Positions 25,049 to 32,596 of a stretch of DNA of 40,953 nucleotides are shown here, piece after piece. The notes beneath the pieces were generated by a model. It had not been told where the DNA came from, made no database searches, and worked only from the letters and a program-made list of their open reading frames with translations. The DNA is from Deltaproteobacteria bacterium (GTDB lineage: Bacteria; Bdellovibrionota; UBA1018). A program made the translations under genes and the position numbers. The stretch is from NCBI GenBank assembly GCA_013286765.1, contig JABDFB010000007.1, positions 1 to 40,953 of the forward strand. The letters are read 5' to 3'. How positions within the stretch are numbered: the stretch's first letter is position 1; each line of letters begins with the position of its first letter.

Positions 25049-25197
25049 AGCAGGTTACGTTGCTGCCCTTCAAGTACTTTTATAAAGAAGTCAATTAAAT
25101 CAATATGTTAGGTCATTATGTCTGAGGTTATCCCGACAAATCTATATAGAGTGAGAACCCGTAATACGGGGCAACTTTAAACTCCAAGGAGAAAAAT

Positions 25198-25389
25198 ATG
25201 ATTAGAAAGCAAATAGAACTTGGCCCAGGGCTTACTAAGCAGTGGGATTTTGAATACCATGAGGATTCCAGATTTTGGTTTAGTTGGGGTCTTGGAATGC
25301 AAGAGTCGAAAATGGGGTATGCACAAACTTTCGAGAAAGCTCTGGAACAGGCAGAGGAATTTGCTCGTACTCATTCTGGTAAGAACTAA
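25198..25389 (+). CDS. Small protein of unknown function
   Basis: A 63-residue protein with an excellent AAGGAG ribosome site seven bases before the ATG. It is rich in aromatic and charged residues (QWDFEYHEDSRFWFSWGLGM) and ends in a helical segment with ALEQAEEFARTHSG. No family is recognised and there is no signal peptide. It follows the DUF1016 gene by 150 bases and precedes repeat copy B. Confidence 0.6.
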   Translation: MIRKQIELGPGLTKQWDFEYHEDSRFWFSWGLGMQESKMGYAQTFEKALEQAEEFARTHSGKN

Positions 25390-25405
25390 ATTCGTTGGTG
25401 AACTT

Positions 25406-25487
25406 TGAAATGTGTGGGGTCTAAGTATGTAAATTTAACTTGCCAGACGTACCAAACAGATTTAATAGGTACTCCAGTTTTGGGAAT
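25406..25487 (+). repeat. Direct repeat copy B, upstream of the small secreted operon
   Basis: Second copy of the repeat at 23820-23897. It ends 8 bases before the next start codon, so the element may carry promoter sequences for both downstream genes. Confidence 0.7.
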
Positions 25488-25495
25488 GTAAAACT

Positions 25496-25750
25496 ATGTT
25501 TAAAAAAATTACAATACTGAGTCTGTTATTTCTTTTTTCTGTCGATGCCTTTGCTGTTTGTGAAACAGAACGTAATCAATACGACGATGCTAAGAGTAGA
25601 TTTGAGAAAGCTTGTGCGGCGGCTGGCATTGCCTCCATAGCAGGAACCATCCTTACGTTGCCGTTTTTTGGAATTGGAGGTCTCTTTGGAGGCGGTGCGG
25701 GAGCTGCTGCTGCTAAGCGATGTGATAGAAGAAGGATACAACGTAAATAG
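25496..25750 (+). CDS. Small exported Gly/Ala-rich protein
   Basis: An 84-residue protein with a signal peptide cleaved near DAFAVCE (residues 18-22). A short helical segment with two cysteines follows, then a hydrophobic glycine-zipper-like stretch (GIGGLFGGGAGAAAA) and a basic end. The gene heads an operon leading to the toxin gene. The next frame overlaps it and continues 187 bases beyond, so this could be the first part of a longer protein broken by a frameshift. Confidence 0.6.
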   Translation: MFKKITILSLLFLFSVDAFAVCETERNQYDDAKSRFEKACAAAGIASIAGTILTLPFFGIGGLFGGGAGAAAAKRCDRRRIQRK

Positions 25751-25937
25751 TGTAGCTGTTCAAGATACACTTATTCGCTACAAAGAGGAAATTGCTGTGA
25801 AGCTCGATAAGAAGTTACAATGGCTAACCTCTTGTCGACAAAAAAACATCGATGAATACGAACAAGACATTAAAAATTTAAAGATTGATCCTTGGAGTAT
25901 TGCCTTCAGTTCTTGTTTTTGTAGGTTGAGATTGTAG
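25668..25937 (+). CDS. Overlapping reading frame, coiled-coil; possibly continuation of the preceding gene
   Basis: The frame is open from a TTG at 25668, but the first ~28 codons lie inside the glycine-rich part of the previous gene and do not look coding. The part from about 25752 encodes a convincing charged helix (DTLIRYKEEIAVKLDKKLQW) with two cysteines at the end, and stops six bases before the next gene. I favour a single gene 25496-25937 with a frameshift near 25740, or a coupled second gene with an unclear start. Confidence 0.4.
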   Translation: MELEVSLEAVRELLLLSDVIEEGYNVNSVAVQDTLIRYKEEIAVKLDKKLQWLTSCRQKNIDEYEQDIKNLKIDPWSIAFSSCFCRLRL

Positions 25938-25943
25938 GTCAAA

Positions 25944-27293
25944 ATGAAAGTACTACTTGTTGTTCTAAACCTCATGGTGTTTTCTTGTTTTGCTGAAGAA
26001 CCGGAGCAAGGGCATGTCGTTGTTACAGACAGGCCTGAAACGCCAGCTTCAGGGGTACCAGTAACTTCTCAAAATACGCAGGCAGGAATTATTTCTGATT
26101 GGGCAAATGGGGGCGACAAAACTGTTCAACGCAATTCTGCTCGGGTAGATCAGTATCTGGGTGATATGAAGACTTATACGGAAGGACTAAAGTCGAAGGC
26201 TGACGCTCAAGCTGACCAGACAAAAAATGAACTTGCTTCGGTCGGAGGTACGCCAAACTCAGAAGCTGCAGTTCAAGCATTTCGCGACAGGTCCATACAA
26301 GAGTTTATTAAAGATCAGAATCTAGTTGTAAAAAGTGATCATCTCATCAATCTGGATGAAGTTCCCGAGCCCAGAGGAATCCCGTATCTATTTGAGTCTT
26401 CAGAAGACAAAAGAGGCGAACTTGTAGAACTATACAAAAATCTCCATAAAATCGATCCCACGTATGGCAAGCAAATCAAAGCTAAGCAGTGGGGAATAAT
26501 TGCTGTAGAAGAGGCAGACCACCACTATGCTATTGGCAATATTCCTGTCGGCGATTGTCTTAAGGAAATTGCCACAAATTTACTGGATATAGCTGTAGGC
26601 CTGGACCCAGTGACCGGATTCGGACGTTCCGTCTATGAGCTTTTCACAGGACGAAACATCATCAGTGGCGCTGATCTAAATAAATTTGAAAGAAGCCTAG
26701 CTTTTGTTGGAGTCGTAACAGCCGGTAGCTCCACATCGATTCAACATGCGGCCTACTCGATTAATCGAATATTTAAAAGAGCCTCACTAATTCTGAAGGA
26801 CAGGTACGCAGTAGAAGTTGCGATAAAGGAAGGAACCGCACTGGCTTACAAGGCCGAACAGGTTCTTGAGGGCTGGCAGAAGAATCATAGGATTATTGAT
26901 ATTGTAGAGGCGAAGATTGCTAATGCAAGATTTCCTGGAGGTTATCGGGCTCCTTATCAGGAAAGCAGTCATGTAGTTTTTTTTAAGACACTTAAAGAGA
27001 GCGATTGGGTACGAGTGCATAATAGCGAAAATAGGGCTAGAGATTGGATTATGAGAAAGAGCGCTATTGAAGGGCTTACAGCTGAGCAGATTCAAATTAA
27101 GTTTGCTATTCCGCAATTGCCAACACATGTTTCCTCAGTAAAGGTGCCGGAAGGCACTTTGATGAGCAGGGGGAATGTTCAATATCATCCGTTTGATACC
27201 TTGCCGATGAATGGTAAATCCGGAGCTATTCAATATCATTTGGAGGAACGTTTATCCGAGTCGGCTTTTTATAATACGAGGGAATTGCCGTGA
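25944..27293 (+). CDS. Secreted polymorphic-type toxin with pre-toxin TG domain
   Basis: A 449-residue protein with a signal peptide (residues 1-17, ending SCFAEEP). A Gln/Ala-rich helical region spans about 45-125. Residues 218-262 resemble the pre-toxin TG (PT-TG) domain: GLDPVTGFGRSVYELFTG and then an Gly/Thr turn. The last ~125 residues (from YQESSHVVFFKT through VRVHNSENRARDWIMRKS, GLTAEQIQIKFAIPQLPTH and the GAIQYHLEERL end) resemble a C-terminal domain I recall from contact-dependent and hemagglutinin-type toxins; its activity is unknown to me. The next gene overlaps by four bases, the usual arrangement for toxin and immunity. Confidence 0.7.
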   Translation: MKVLLVVLNLMVFSCFAEEPEQGHVVVTDRPETPASGVPVTSQNTQAGIISDWANGGDKTVQRNSARVDQYLGDMKTYTEGLKSKADAQADQTKNELASVGGTPNSEAAVQAFRDRSIQEFIKDQNLVVKSDHLINLDEVPEPRGIPYLFESSEDKRGELVELYKNLHKIDPTYGKQIKAKQWGIIAVEEADHHYAIGNIPVGDCLKEIATNLLDIAVGLDPVTGFGRSVYELFTGRNIISGADLNKFERSLAFVGVVTAGSSTSIQHAAYSINRIFKRASLILKDRYAVEVAIKEGTALAYKAEQVLEGWQKNHRIIDIVEAKIANARFPGGYRAPYQESSHVVFFKTLKESDWVRVHNSENRARDWIMRKSAIEGLTAEQIQIKFAIPQLPTHVSSVKVPEGTLMSRGNVQYHPFDTLPMNGKSGAIQYHLEERLSESAFYNTRELP

Positions 27294-27574
27294 GTCATTT
27301 TGATGATGTCGACGATCAAATTAACGCATTTGTAAAATCACGGGGATTAAAACTTATTAAAGAGCATATGGATTGGGATGTTCGTATTATGCTTCATAAT
27401 TATAAGCCCGAATTAAGAGATGGCGAGCACACCATTCAAGTGAGTCCCCCGAATCCAAAAAGAAACTACTATAACGTTTGTGTATGGGGTTTAAAAATGG
27501 ATAAGAAGTGCTTTCCGGCTCAGAAGGACGATCTGGCAACGGTATTAGAAGAAGCGTGGAAGCTATTCGGATAA
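27290..27574 (+). CDS. Putative immunity protein for the upstream toxin
   Basis: A 94-residue acidic cytoplasmic protein that starts with GTG inside the last codons of the toxin gene (four-base GTGA overlap), indicating translational coupling. It has no signal peptide. The sequence pattern (helix, then SPPNPKRNYYNVCVWGLKM strand region, then a C-terminal helix) is compatible with a small alpha/beta immunity fold, but no family is recognised. The call rests on position, size and the toxin-like nature of the neighbour. Confidence 0.65.
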   Translation: MSHFDDVDDQINAFVKSRGLKLIKEHMDWDVRIMLHNYKPELRDGEHTIQVSPPNPKRNYYNVCVWGLKMDKKCFPAQKDDLATVLEEAWKLFG

Positions 27575-27654
27575 TTGAAAAAGGCAATTCAGAGTACTCG
27601 AAATATTTCGACTTTTTGGCTTTGCTAAGTTGCGTCCTTAAAAGTGCTTGGGTT

Positions 27655-28710
27655 TTAGTGATTTTTTAGGCATGACCTTAGCAGATCATATGCGTGTTTT
27701 TCCGTAAGTTTTCGATTTTTAATTCGATTAACGAATTCTTGTTCTGTAGAACCAATTTTCTCTTTAATTTTGTTGTTCTTGCTCTTCCTGTAAGCTTTCA
27801 GGAGCGTACTTGTAAAAAATAAAGCGAAAAGTTTTTTTGTCCAAAGATCCATATTTAGAATAGCAATAGCTAATAGCCAGAGTCGATCACCAGTATAGTC
27901 TCCTTTTAAAAGCTCGTTAGCGGCTGTCTTCCATTTGCTTGTATAGTCCTGTGAGACTTCGCGGTAACAGTAGACCAAAAGGATACCAAAAAAAGAAAAT
28001 GCCGCTAAAATAATTGAAAGTGGAGGTGATGTTTTCTCATTAGAGCATCGTTGGGAATTTTCTTTTGCCGGCCTTCGGTCAGGTTGTGACTTGGCTCCAG
28101 AACTAATAGTCGATCTGACATTCCCTTGTGCTGATTCTTGGTCTGATTCTGAAGTAGCTATGGAAGCAACAATGGTCATTTCGTTTATTTTGTATTGTGG
28201 AAATGTATTATTCCAGGAAAAAATTAGCATAAAAATGGCTGCAATCGATGTCAGACAGATGTGAGAAAACAAAACGAAGGATCGCTCTAATAGATTTCCG
28301 GTTGGAGAATTTTTAAAAATAGAATGGCGGCCGAAAATGAAATCCATAATTTGAATACTAAACTGTGAAGGAGTTAGGACAACAACTTCTTTAGCTAGGA
28401 TGTGGTCGGTCCGATGGAAAAGTTGAAAATATGGTCGAACATATGCTGCTACGTAGAGAAAAGACCAACCTTCAAAGATGAGTATGATCGGTAGTACTGA
28501 TTCTGTAGCTGAAGTGAAAAGCCATCTAAAAAATAGGGATACTAATAAAGGGCAGTAAAAAATTAGGACTCCGGCAACGACAAAGATGTCTTTGGGAAAA
28601 TGGCGAATTTTGGAATAGTGGGATTTATACATCATAGACAAAGTTACACTCATGAATAGGGTTCCGAGGATGGCCACAAAAAAAGCGAGGACTAGAGAAT
28701 CGGAATTCAT
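27655..28710 (-). CDS. Multi-pass membrane protein, unknown function
   Basis: A 351-residue protein with hydrophobic segments near residues 7-27, 43-63, 75-93, 147-167 and 233-250, separated by a long polar, Ser/Gln-rich loop at about 180-232. The last hundred residues are basic and helical (KAYRKSKNNKIKEKIG). No family is recognised. It faces the immunity gene tail to tail. It sits within the integrase-side accessory block and is probably cargo. Confidence 0.6.
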   Translation of the reverse strand: MNSDSLVLAFFVAILGTLFMSVTLSMMYKSHYSKIRHFPKDIFVVAGVLIFYCPLLVSLFFRWLFTSATESVLPIILIFEGWSFLYVAAYVRPYFQLFHRTDHILAKEVVVLTPSQFSIQIMDFIFGRHSIFKNSPTGNLLERSFVLFSHICLTSIAAIFMLIFSWNNTFPQYKINEMTIVASIATSESDQESAQGNVRSTISSGAKSQPDRRPAKENSQRCSNEKTSPPLSIILAAFSFFGILLVYCYREVSQDYTSKWKTAANELLKGDYTGDRLWLLAIAILNMDLWTKKLFALFFTSTLLKAYRKSKNNKIKEKIGSTEQEFVNRIKNRKLTEKHAYDLLRSCLKNH

Positions 28711-28855
28711 TAATATATTTTATATGTAGAAAAAGCAAATTGTAATGGGTCTAATTGGACACGGTGCAAAAATTCACTGCTACTTCTAAACTACTTGGGA
28801 TCGACATTGTAGACGAAAATGAATAAATTTCATTAGAGATTTGTTTAGAACGATT

Positions 28856-29329
28856 CTACCTAATCTTTTCAGTCAGTTCATTGGCGAATGCATTGAGTAA
28901 TCGAATGCCCTCCTCCTTAAAGATATATTCTTTGTATTTTGAAATTTTTTTACCGGGATGAATTAGATTCCGCGCCTCTTTAATGTAGTCGGCTCGACCA
29001 CCTATATCAACGTCTTTTCTAGAAATCACGCCGGCTTCTACGCAGACTCGAAGCAATTCGTCAAGTTTCCAAGAATGAGGTTTTTTTTTCAAAATGTTTT
29101 TATCTTTAATCTTTGTCAGTGCTGATTCAATTTCTCCAGGATTTCTTAAGCACCACAATAGCAGGTAACCTTCTAAAAGAGCGCCGTACAAAACTGCCGC
29201 GGCAAAGTAGAACTTTTTATTCCAGCAACCGAACGCTTCGTTGTCAAGAATCTTCAAATGTTCGGTCAAGTACTTTTTTTCTCTAGTTTCTCCAACATCT
29301 TTGGAGTTTTTCATTGGGTTTTTCTCCAT
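28856..29329 (-). CDS. HEPN-like helical protein, partner of the Xre regulator
   Basis: A 157-residue protein, largely helical. The centre KKFYFAAAVLYGALLEGYLLL and the later YIKEARNLIHPGKKI resemble the DUF4145/HEPN-like superfamily, in which an R-x3-H-P-G segment follows a long helix. Some HEPN proteins are RNases in toxin-antitoxin systems, with R-x4-6-H as the active site; the spacing here is R-x3-H, so catalytic activity is doubtful. It starts six bases after the Xre gene stop and is surely cotranscribed with it. A toxin-antitoxin or phage-immunity role is inference. Confidence 0.6.
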   Translation of the reverse strand: MEKNPMKNSKDVGETREKKYLTEHLKILDNEAFGCWNKKFYFAAAVLYGALLEGYLLLWCLRNPGEIESALTKIKDKNILKKKPHSWKLDELLRVCVEAGVISRKDVDIGGRADYIKEARNLIHPGKKISKYKEYIFKEEGIRLLNAFANELTEKIR

Positions 29330-29335
29330 AGCTAC

Positions 29336-29539
29336 CTATGCTGACTTCTCAAACATCTCCACCAACACCATCACAGGCCCTGGAATTGTTCTATTTCCTG
29401 ACTCCCATTGATTTACTGCGCTAGGAACAACACGGAGCTTTTCTGCGAGTTGGGCTTGGGTAAGTCCCATCTTTTCGCGGACCTTCCTCATACGAAGAGC
29501 CTCTTCTTTTTTTTGGGCTTTGGTAACCGTCCTAGGCAT
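29336..29539 (-). CDS. Xre-family helix-turn-helix regulator
   Basis: A 67-residue DNA-binding protein. The lambda-repressor-like HTH spans residues 18-60: MRKVREKMGLTQAQLAEKL is helices 1-2 and VPSAVNQWESGNRTIP is the recognition region. The N-terminus is basic. It is divergent from the excisionase-integrase pair, and two symmetric sites lie between them, so it is the natural candidate for the repressor of that promoter. Downstream it is coupled to the HEPN-like gene. Confidence 0.88.
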   Translation of the reverse strand: MPRTVTKAQKKEEALRMRKVREKMGLTQAQLAEKLRVVPSAVNQWESGNRTIPGPVMVLVEMFEKSA

Positions 29540-29601
29540 GCTGGGATTGTAGCTCCGGCTAAGTGTGCTTCCAATTAAATCTGGTTCGAATCATTACAAT
29601 G

Positions 29602-29612
29602 TCACATTGTGA
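29602..29612. promoter_or_regulatory. Operator-like site 1 (tcacattgtga)
   Basis: The 5-base arms tcaca and tgtga flank one base. It is the first of two identical 11-base sites between the divergent Xre and excisionase genes. Confidence 0.6.
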
Positions 29613-29621
29613 TATTTAGTG

Positions 29622-29652
29622 TTGACTTTGGAGTTTGAGTATCACATTGTGA
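29622..29652 (+). promoter_or_regulatory. Promoter with operator-like site 2 (tcacattgtga at 29642-29652)
   Basis: TTGACT at 29622-29627 can serve as a -35 element and a weak -10 (cattgt, 17-base spacing) falls inside the second copy of the operator. Binding there would block rightward transcription. The two operators are 40 bases apart centre to centre, close to four helical turns. Confidence 0.45.
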
Positions 29653-29698
29653 CGTTGTCTTCGAAATCATTCATTATCGCAACAGAAGGAGTCACACA

Positions 29699-29938
29699 AT
29701 GGAAGATGAAATCATTCGAGAGTTAGAGTCGTTGTACGAGGTTAAAGTTTTCCTAACGATGGAAGATGTCACCAGTCTCTTAGATTGCAAGCCCACGGTG
29801 GTCTACAACTGGATCAAGCGTGCAGACGTCAAGAAGCGCCCTCCACGGATTATGGTTGGCAAGTCGATGCGATTTCCAAAGAAGTCGTTCATCCGTTGGC
29901 TTGTTAAGGAACAAAAATGTTTAGAAGCAATAGGGTAG
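29699..29938 (+). CDS. Excisionase-like MerR/HTH_17 DNA-binding protein
   Basis: A 79-residue protein with the helix-turn-helix layout of HTH_17/excisionase proteins: MEDVTSLLDCKPTVVYNWIKR at about 21-41, then the wing RIMVGKSMRFPKKSFIRWL. An AGAAGGAG-like site precedes the ATG. The integrase starts eight bases after its stop. Such proteins direct excision or regulate the integrase. Confidence 0.8.
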   Translation: MEDEIIRELESLYEVKVFLTMEDVTSLLDCKPTVVYNWIKRADVKKRPPRIMVGKSMRFPKKSFIRWLVKEQKCLEAIG

Positions 29939-29946
29939 GAGGGGAT

Positions 29947-31392
29947 ATGGATCGGGTTCAAACGTTTGTGTTTTGCCGAAAATTGAAGAAATCCACGGCC
30001 TGGTATGTGCGATGGAAGGATCCTGTCTCTGGAAGCTACAAAACCAAAACGGCGGGGCGAGATAGGTCAGAGGCTCTCTTAGTGGAGTCGCGGCTGAGGG
30101 AAGCTTTGTTTCGTGGAGAGGATCCATTTCCTAAGCGAAACTATGTAGACAAGCCAAAACTGGAATCGGTGGTCGAGCTTTTCTATCAGTCGCCCAGATT
30201 TTTGAAGGTATGTACAACGAATCAAAAAAATTGCAAACAGCATTTGCAATTTCTCATCGAAGGGTTTGGAAAGAAGAGTATCGATGAGATCAGTACCGCA
30301 TGTGTTCTTTCACTCTATTCGGAACTAAAAAAGAACGAATTATCCAACCGGACGATACATAAATATCATTTCAACTACTGCTTGTTTGGAGATTTCGTTT
30401 GCGAACTGAGTGGTTGTGCAAAAAATCCTTTTCGACAGTTGCAGATCCGAAAATATTTTCAAAGTGAAGCGCCCAGTCGCGACATCAATTTTTTAGTCGG
30501 CGAAGAAATAGATCGTTTGATTCAGGTCCTTCGGAGGAGTTATCCCGATCTGATCTGGCGTTTTGCGCAATTCTTGGTTCACACTGGATTGAGACGTTCT
30601 GAGGCGTATGCACTGAAATGGACTGACATCGATTTGAATGGAGGCTTTATTACAGTTCGCATGTCCAAAAATAAGCGGTCTCGAATGGTGCCACTAGAGC
30701 CGCTGGCAACGGAAGCAATAAAGGGCCTAAACACCGCAAGCGAGTATGTCTTTGCGAGGCCGGACGGAACAAGATTCCACATTGACTCGTTTATTGAGCC
30801 GGTACAGGAGGCTGCTAGGGCCGCTGGGATTAGGAAGCGTATTGATATTCATACGTTTCGTCATACTTACGGGTCGAACAAGATCCGTACAGGGTGGGGC
30901 ATTCGGAAAGTCTCGCAGATTTTAGGTCATTCGGATATTCAGCTCACGGCTTCGTATTACAGCCATCTCCTGGATGGTGATCTAAAAGTCAGGGATGAGT
31001 TCTTAGCTCAACAAACTCACAATACGGTCCCTGAAGCAGTTAGGATCTTTATTAATACTTTGCTTAAGCAAGAAATTGAAGAGAGTGATGCTAATCAAAA
31101 TAATGCAATTTCAGAAACCATCGCGAACGAAGTTTTGCGAAGGCTTCAACTAACAAGAGGCAGTAAAATGAATGAATCAAACGATTCGAAAGATTCGCCA
31201 ATAACTTTGGAAGACCCGCAGTTTGTTGCAGATATGTTGCAGATTTTTGGCGCAGAATTAGAAAAAATTCCCGCCTCTAACGCCAACTCAAATTTGTCTT
31301 TTATTCCGCTTGCCTACACACAAAAAAGAAAGCCGATGAGCGGATTTGAACCGCTGACCTACGCTTTACGAAAGCGTTGCTCTACCAACTGA
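29947..31392 (+). CDS. Tyrosine recombinase (phage-type integrase)
   Basis: The ATG at 29947 follows an AGGAGG site by four bases and is preferred over an upstream TTG at 29917; the protein is 481 residues. An Arm-binding/SAM-like N-terminal part is followed by the catalytic domain with Arg in HTGLRRSEAYAL, Lys in MSKNKRSRMVPL, HTFRHTYG, LGHSD and the nucleophile Tyr in TASYYSHL, all intact. A ~100-residue tail follows, and its last ~20 residues are read antisense through the tRNA-Thr gene. This location marks the tRNA 3' end as the attachment site and means the element extends to the left. Confidence 0.93.
   Translation: MDRVQTFVFCRKLKKSTAWYVRWKDPVSGSYKTKTAGRDRSEALLVESRLREALFRGEDPFPKRNYVDKPKLESVVELFYQSPRFLKVCTTNQKNCKQHLQFLIEGFGKKSIDEISTACVLSLYSELKKNELSNRTIHKYHFNYCLFGDFVCELSGCAKNPFRQLQIRKYFQSEAPSRDINFLVGEEIDRLIQVLRRSYPDLIWRFAQFLVHTGLRRSEAYALKWTDIDLNGGFITVRMSKNKRSRMVPLEPLATEAIKGLNTASEYVFARPDGTRFHIDSFIEPVQEAARAAGIRKRIDIHTFRHTYGSNKIRTGWGIRKVSQILGHSDIQLTASYYSHLLDGDLKVRDEFLAQQTHNTVPEAVRIFINTLLKQEIEESDANQNNAISETIANEVLRRLQLTRGSKMNESNDSKDSPITLEDPQFVADMLQIFGAELEKIPASNANSNLSFIPLAYTQKRKPMSGFEPLTYALRKRCSTN
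31331..31392. mobile_element. Probable attachment-site end of an integrated element in tRNA-Thr
   Basis: The integrase reading frame ends inside the tRNA and the tRNA 3' end points toward the integrase, which is the usual geometry of tRNA-targeted islands. The exact core and the partner site were not found. Confidence 0.55.
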
Positions 31393-31403
31393 GCTACATC
31401 GGC
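31331..31403 (-). tRNA. tRNA-Thr (anticodon CGU)
   Basis: The minus strand gives a full cloverleaf: acceptor GCCGATG/CATCGGC, D-arm GCTC..GAGC, anticodon stem ACGCT/AGCGT with loop TTCGTAA (anticodon CGT), and T-arm AGCGG TTCAAAT CCGCT. CCA is not encoded and a T-run follows. Its 3' part overlaps the integrase gene end. Confidence 0.96.
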
Positions 31404-31520
31404 ACCTATCTAGCGCCTGGAAGCGCCTGACACAGAGAGTATATAAAACTTTACTTGACAACTCTTATCGCAAAAATAAGAACTGGCCAAGAAGAAAGCA
31501 CCAATCCATAGGGGGGCGTC

Positions 31521-31979
31521 GTGGAACAGGAAACTAGTAAAGGGAAATTAAAAGAGAAAGTGGAAGTTTGGCTGTATTACCGTGATCCGAATTCAAAGGA
31601 ATTTCTTTTCTTGCTTTTAGAAACGACGGTAAAACGGGGCGCTTTTTGGCAGCCGGTAACCGGTTCCGTTGAGAAAGGGGAGGCGCTAGCGTCCGCGGCA
31701 CTGCGAGAGGCGCGGGAAGAGACAGGGATCGATTTGGTAGGTCCGGCAGAGCCTTTAGGAATCTTTTATGACTATGAAGGTTGGGGACAGAAATATCGGG
31801 AACATGGATTTTCTTTAGAGGTTGAGTCAGAGAGCGGCTATGCGCCAAAGGTGCAACTAGATGCTCATGAGCATCAGAATTTTCAGTGGGTCACGTCGGA
31901 AACGGCACAGACAATGCTGAAGTTTCCGGAGAATGAGAAAATTTTGCAGGTTTTAGTAGAAAAACTTCGATTTACTTGA
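31521..31979 (+). CDS. Nudix hydrolase, NudB-like (dihydroneopterin triphosphate/dNTP type)
   Basis: A 152-residue protein starting at GTG 31521 behind a G-rich ribosome site. The Nudix box is complete: GSVEKGEALASAALREAREETGI at about 50-72, with REAREE supplying the metal-binding glutamates. The lead-in FWQPVTGSVEKGE and the later HEHQNFQWV closely follow the NudB pattern, an enzyme that removes pyrophosphate from dihydroneopterin triphosphate in folate synthesis and also acts on dATP. Exact substrate cannot be fixed. The gene begins the core region to the right of the tRNA. Confidence 0.85.
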   Translation: MEQETSKGKLKEKVEVWLYYRDPNSKEFLFLLLETTVKRGAFWQPVTGSVEKGEALASAALREAREETGIDLVGPAEPLGIFYDYEGWGQKYREHGFSLEVESESGYAPKVQLDAHEHQNFQWVTSETAQTMLKFPENEKILQVLVEKLRFT

Positions 31980-32074
31980 GAAAGGGGGCTATAAGCGGGG
32001 TTGGAAAAAATAGGTAGCTCGGTAATAAAAATTTGGGAAATTCGTAAAAGTGTAAATTAGCTCTCAAAGGAACG

Positions 32075-32103
32075 TTGACAGACGGGATGAATTTGGACAT
32101 CAT
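32075..32103 (+). promoter_or_regulatory. Candidate sigma70-type promoter for HU
   Basis: TTGACA at 32075-32080 is followed after 17 bases by catcat (four of six matches to TATAAT). It would give a ~110-base leader containing the hairpin described next. Confidence 0.45.
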
Positions 32104-32138
32104 CATTCGAAAGGTTAGACTAGGCTTTACACTTCAAA

Positions 32139-32182
32139 CACTCCAAAATGGGGGAGACTGATTAGAGTCTGGTTTTGGAGTG
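32139..32182 (+). promoter_or_regulatory. Leader hairpin before the HU gene
   Basis: The 10-base arms cactccaaaa and ttttggagtg enclose a second stem, agact/agtct (32155-32159 with 32166-32170). No T-run follows, so this is not a terminator; it may stabilise or control the HU message. Confidence 0.55.
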
Positions 32183-32222
32183 GGTCATAGTTCACTGAAC
32201 AGCACTAAGGAGACAGACAAAA

Positions 32223-32495
32223 ATGAACAAGGCTGAATTAATTGAGGCAGTAGCAAAGACAGCAAAACTAACTAAGGTTGATACTGAAATGGTTTTAAAC
32301 ACTGCCTTAGACACCATTAAGAAGAGTGTGAAGAAGGGTGAAGACGTAACTCTGATCGGTTTTGGTACATTCACACGATCTAAGAGAAAGGCTCGTATCG
32401 GCCGTAATCCCCAGACTGGTAAGGAAATCAAGATTCCAGCAATGACAGTTCCGAAATTCCGACCAGGTCGTGAATTCAAGGATTCCGTTCGCTAA
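32223..32495 (+). CDS. hup: HU/IHF-family DNA-binding protein
   Basis: A 90-residue histone-like protein, the usual HU length. The N-terminal helices MNKAELIEAVAKTAKLTKVDTE, the signature GFGTFTRSKRKARIGRNPQTGKEIKIPA at about 46-73, and the FRPGREFKDSV end are all typical. HU bends and compacts DNA as a dimer. An AAGGAG site precedes the start, and a strong terminator follows closely, so it is a single-gene unit. Confidence 0.96.
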   Translation: MNKAELIEAVAKTAKLTKVDTEMVLNTALDTIKKSVKKGEDVTLIGFGTFTRSKRKARIGRNPQTGKEIKIPAMTVPKFRPGREFKDSVR

Positions 32496-32520
32496 ATTTT
32501 GTTTAGTTGCGGATAAAATT

Positions 32521-32558
32521 AAGGGCTCATTTCTGAATTCGGAAATGAGCCCTTTTTA
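32521..32558 (+). terminator. Rho-independent terminator of HU
   Basis: The 13-base stem aagggctcatttc/gaaatgagccctt has an eight-base loop and runs into a T-run. It could also stop transcripts of the converging gene to its right. Confidence 0.92.
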
Positions 32559-32596
32559 TTTTTAATTTAGAAAGATTTTTAAATTTGCTTCGCCGA

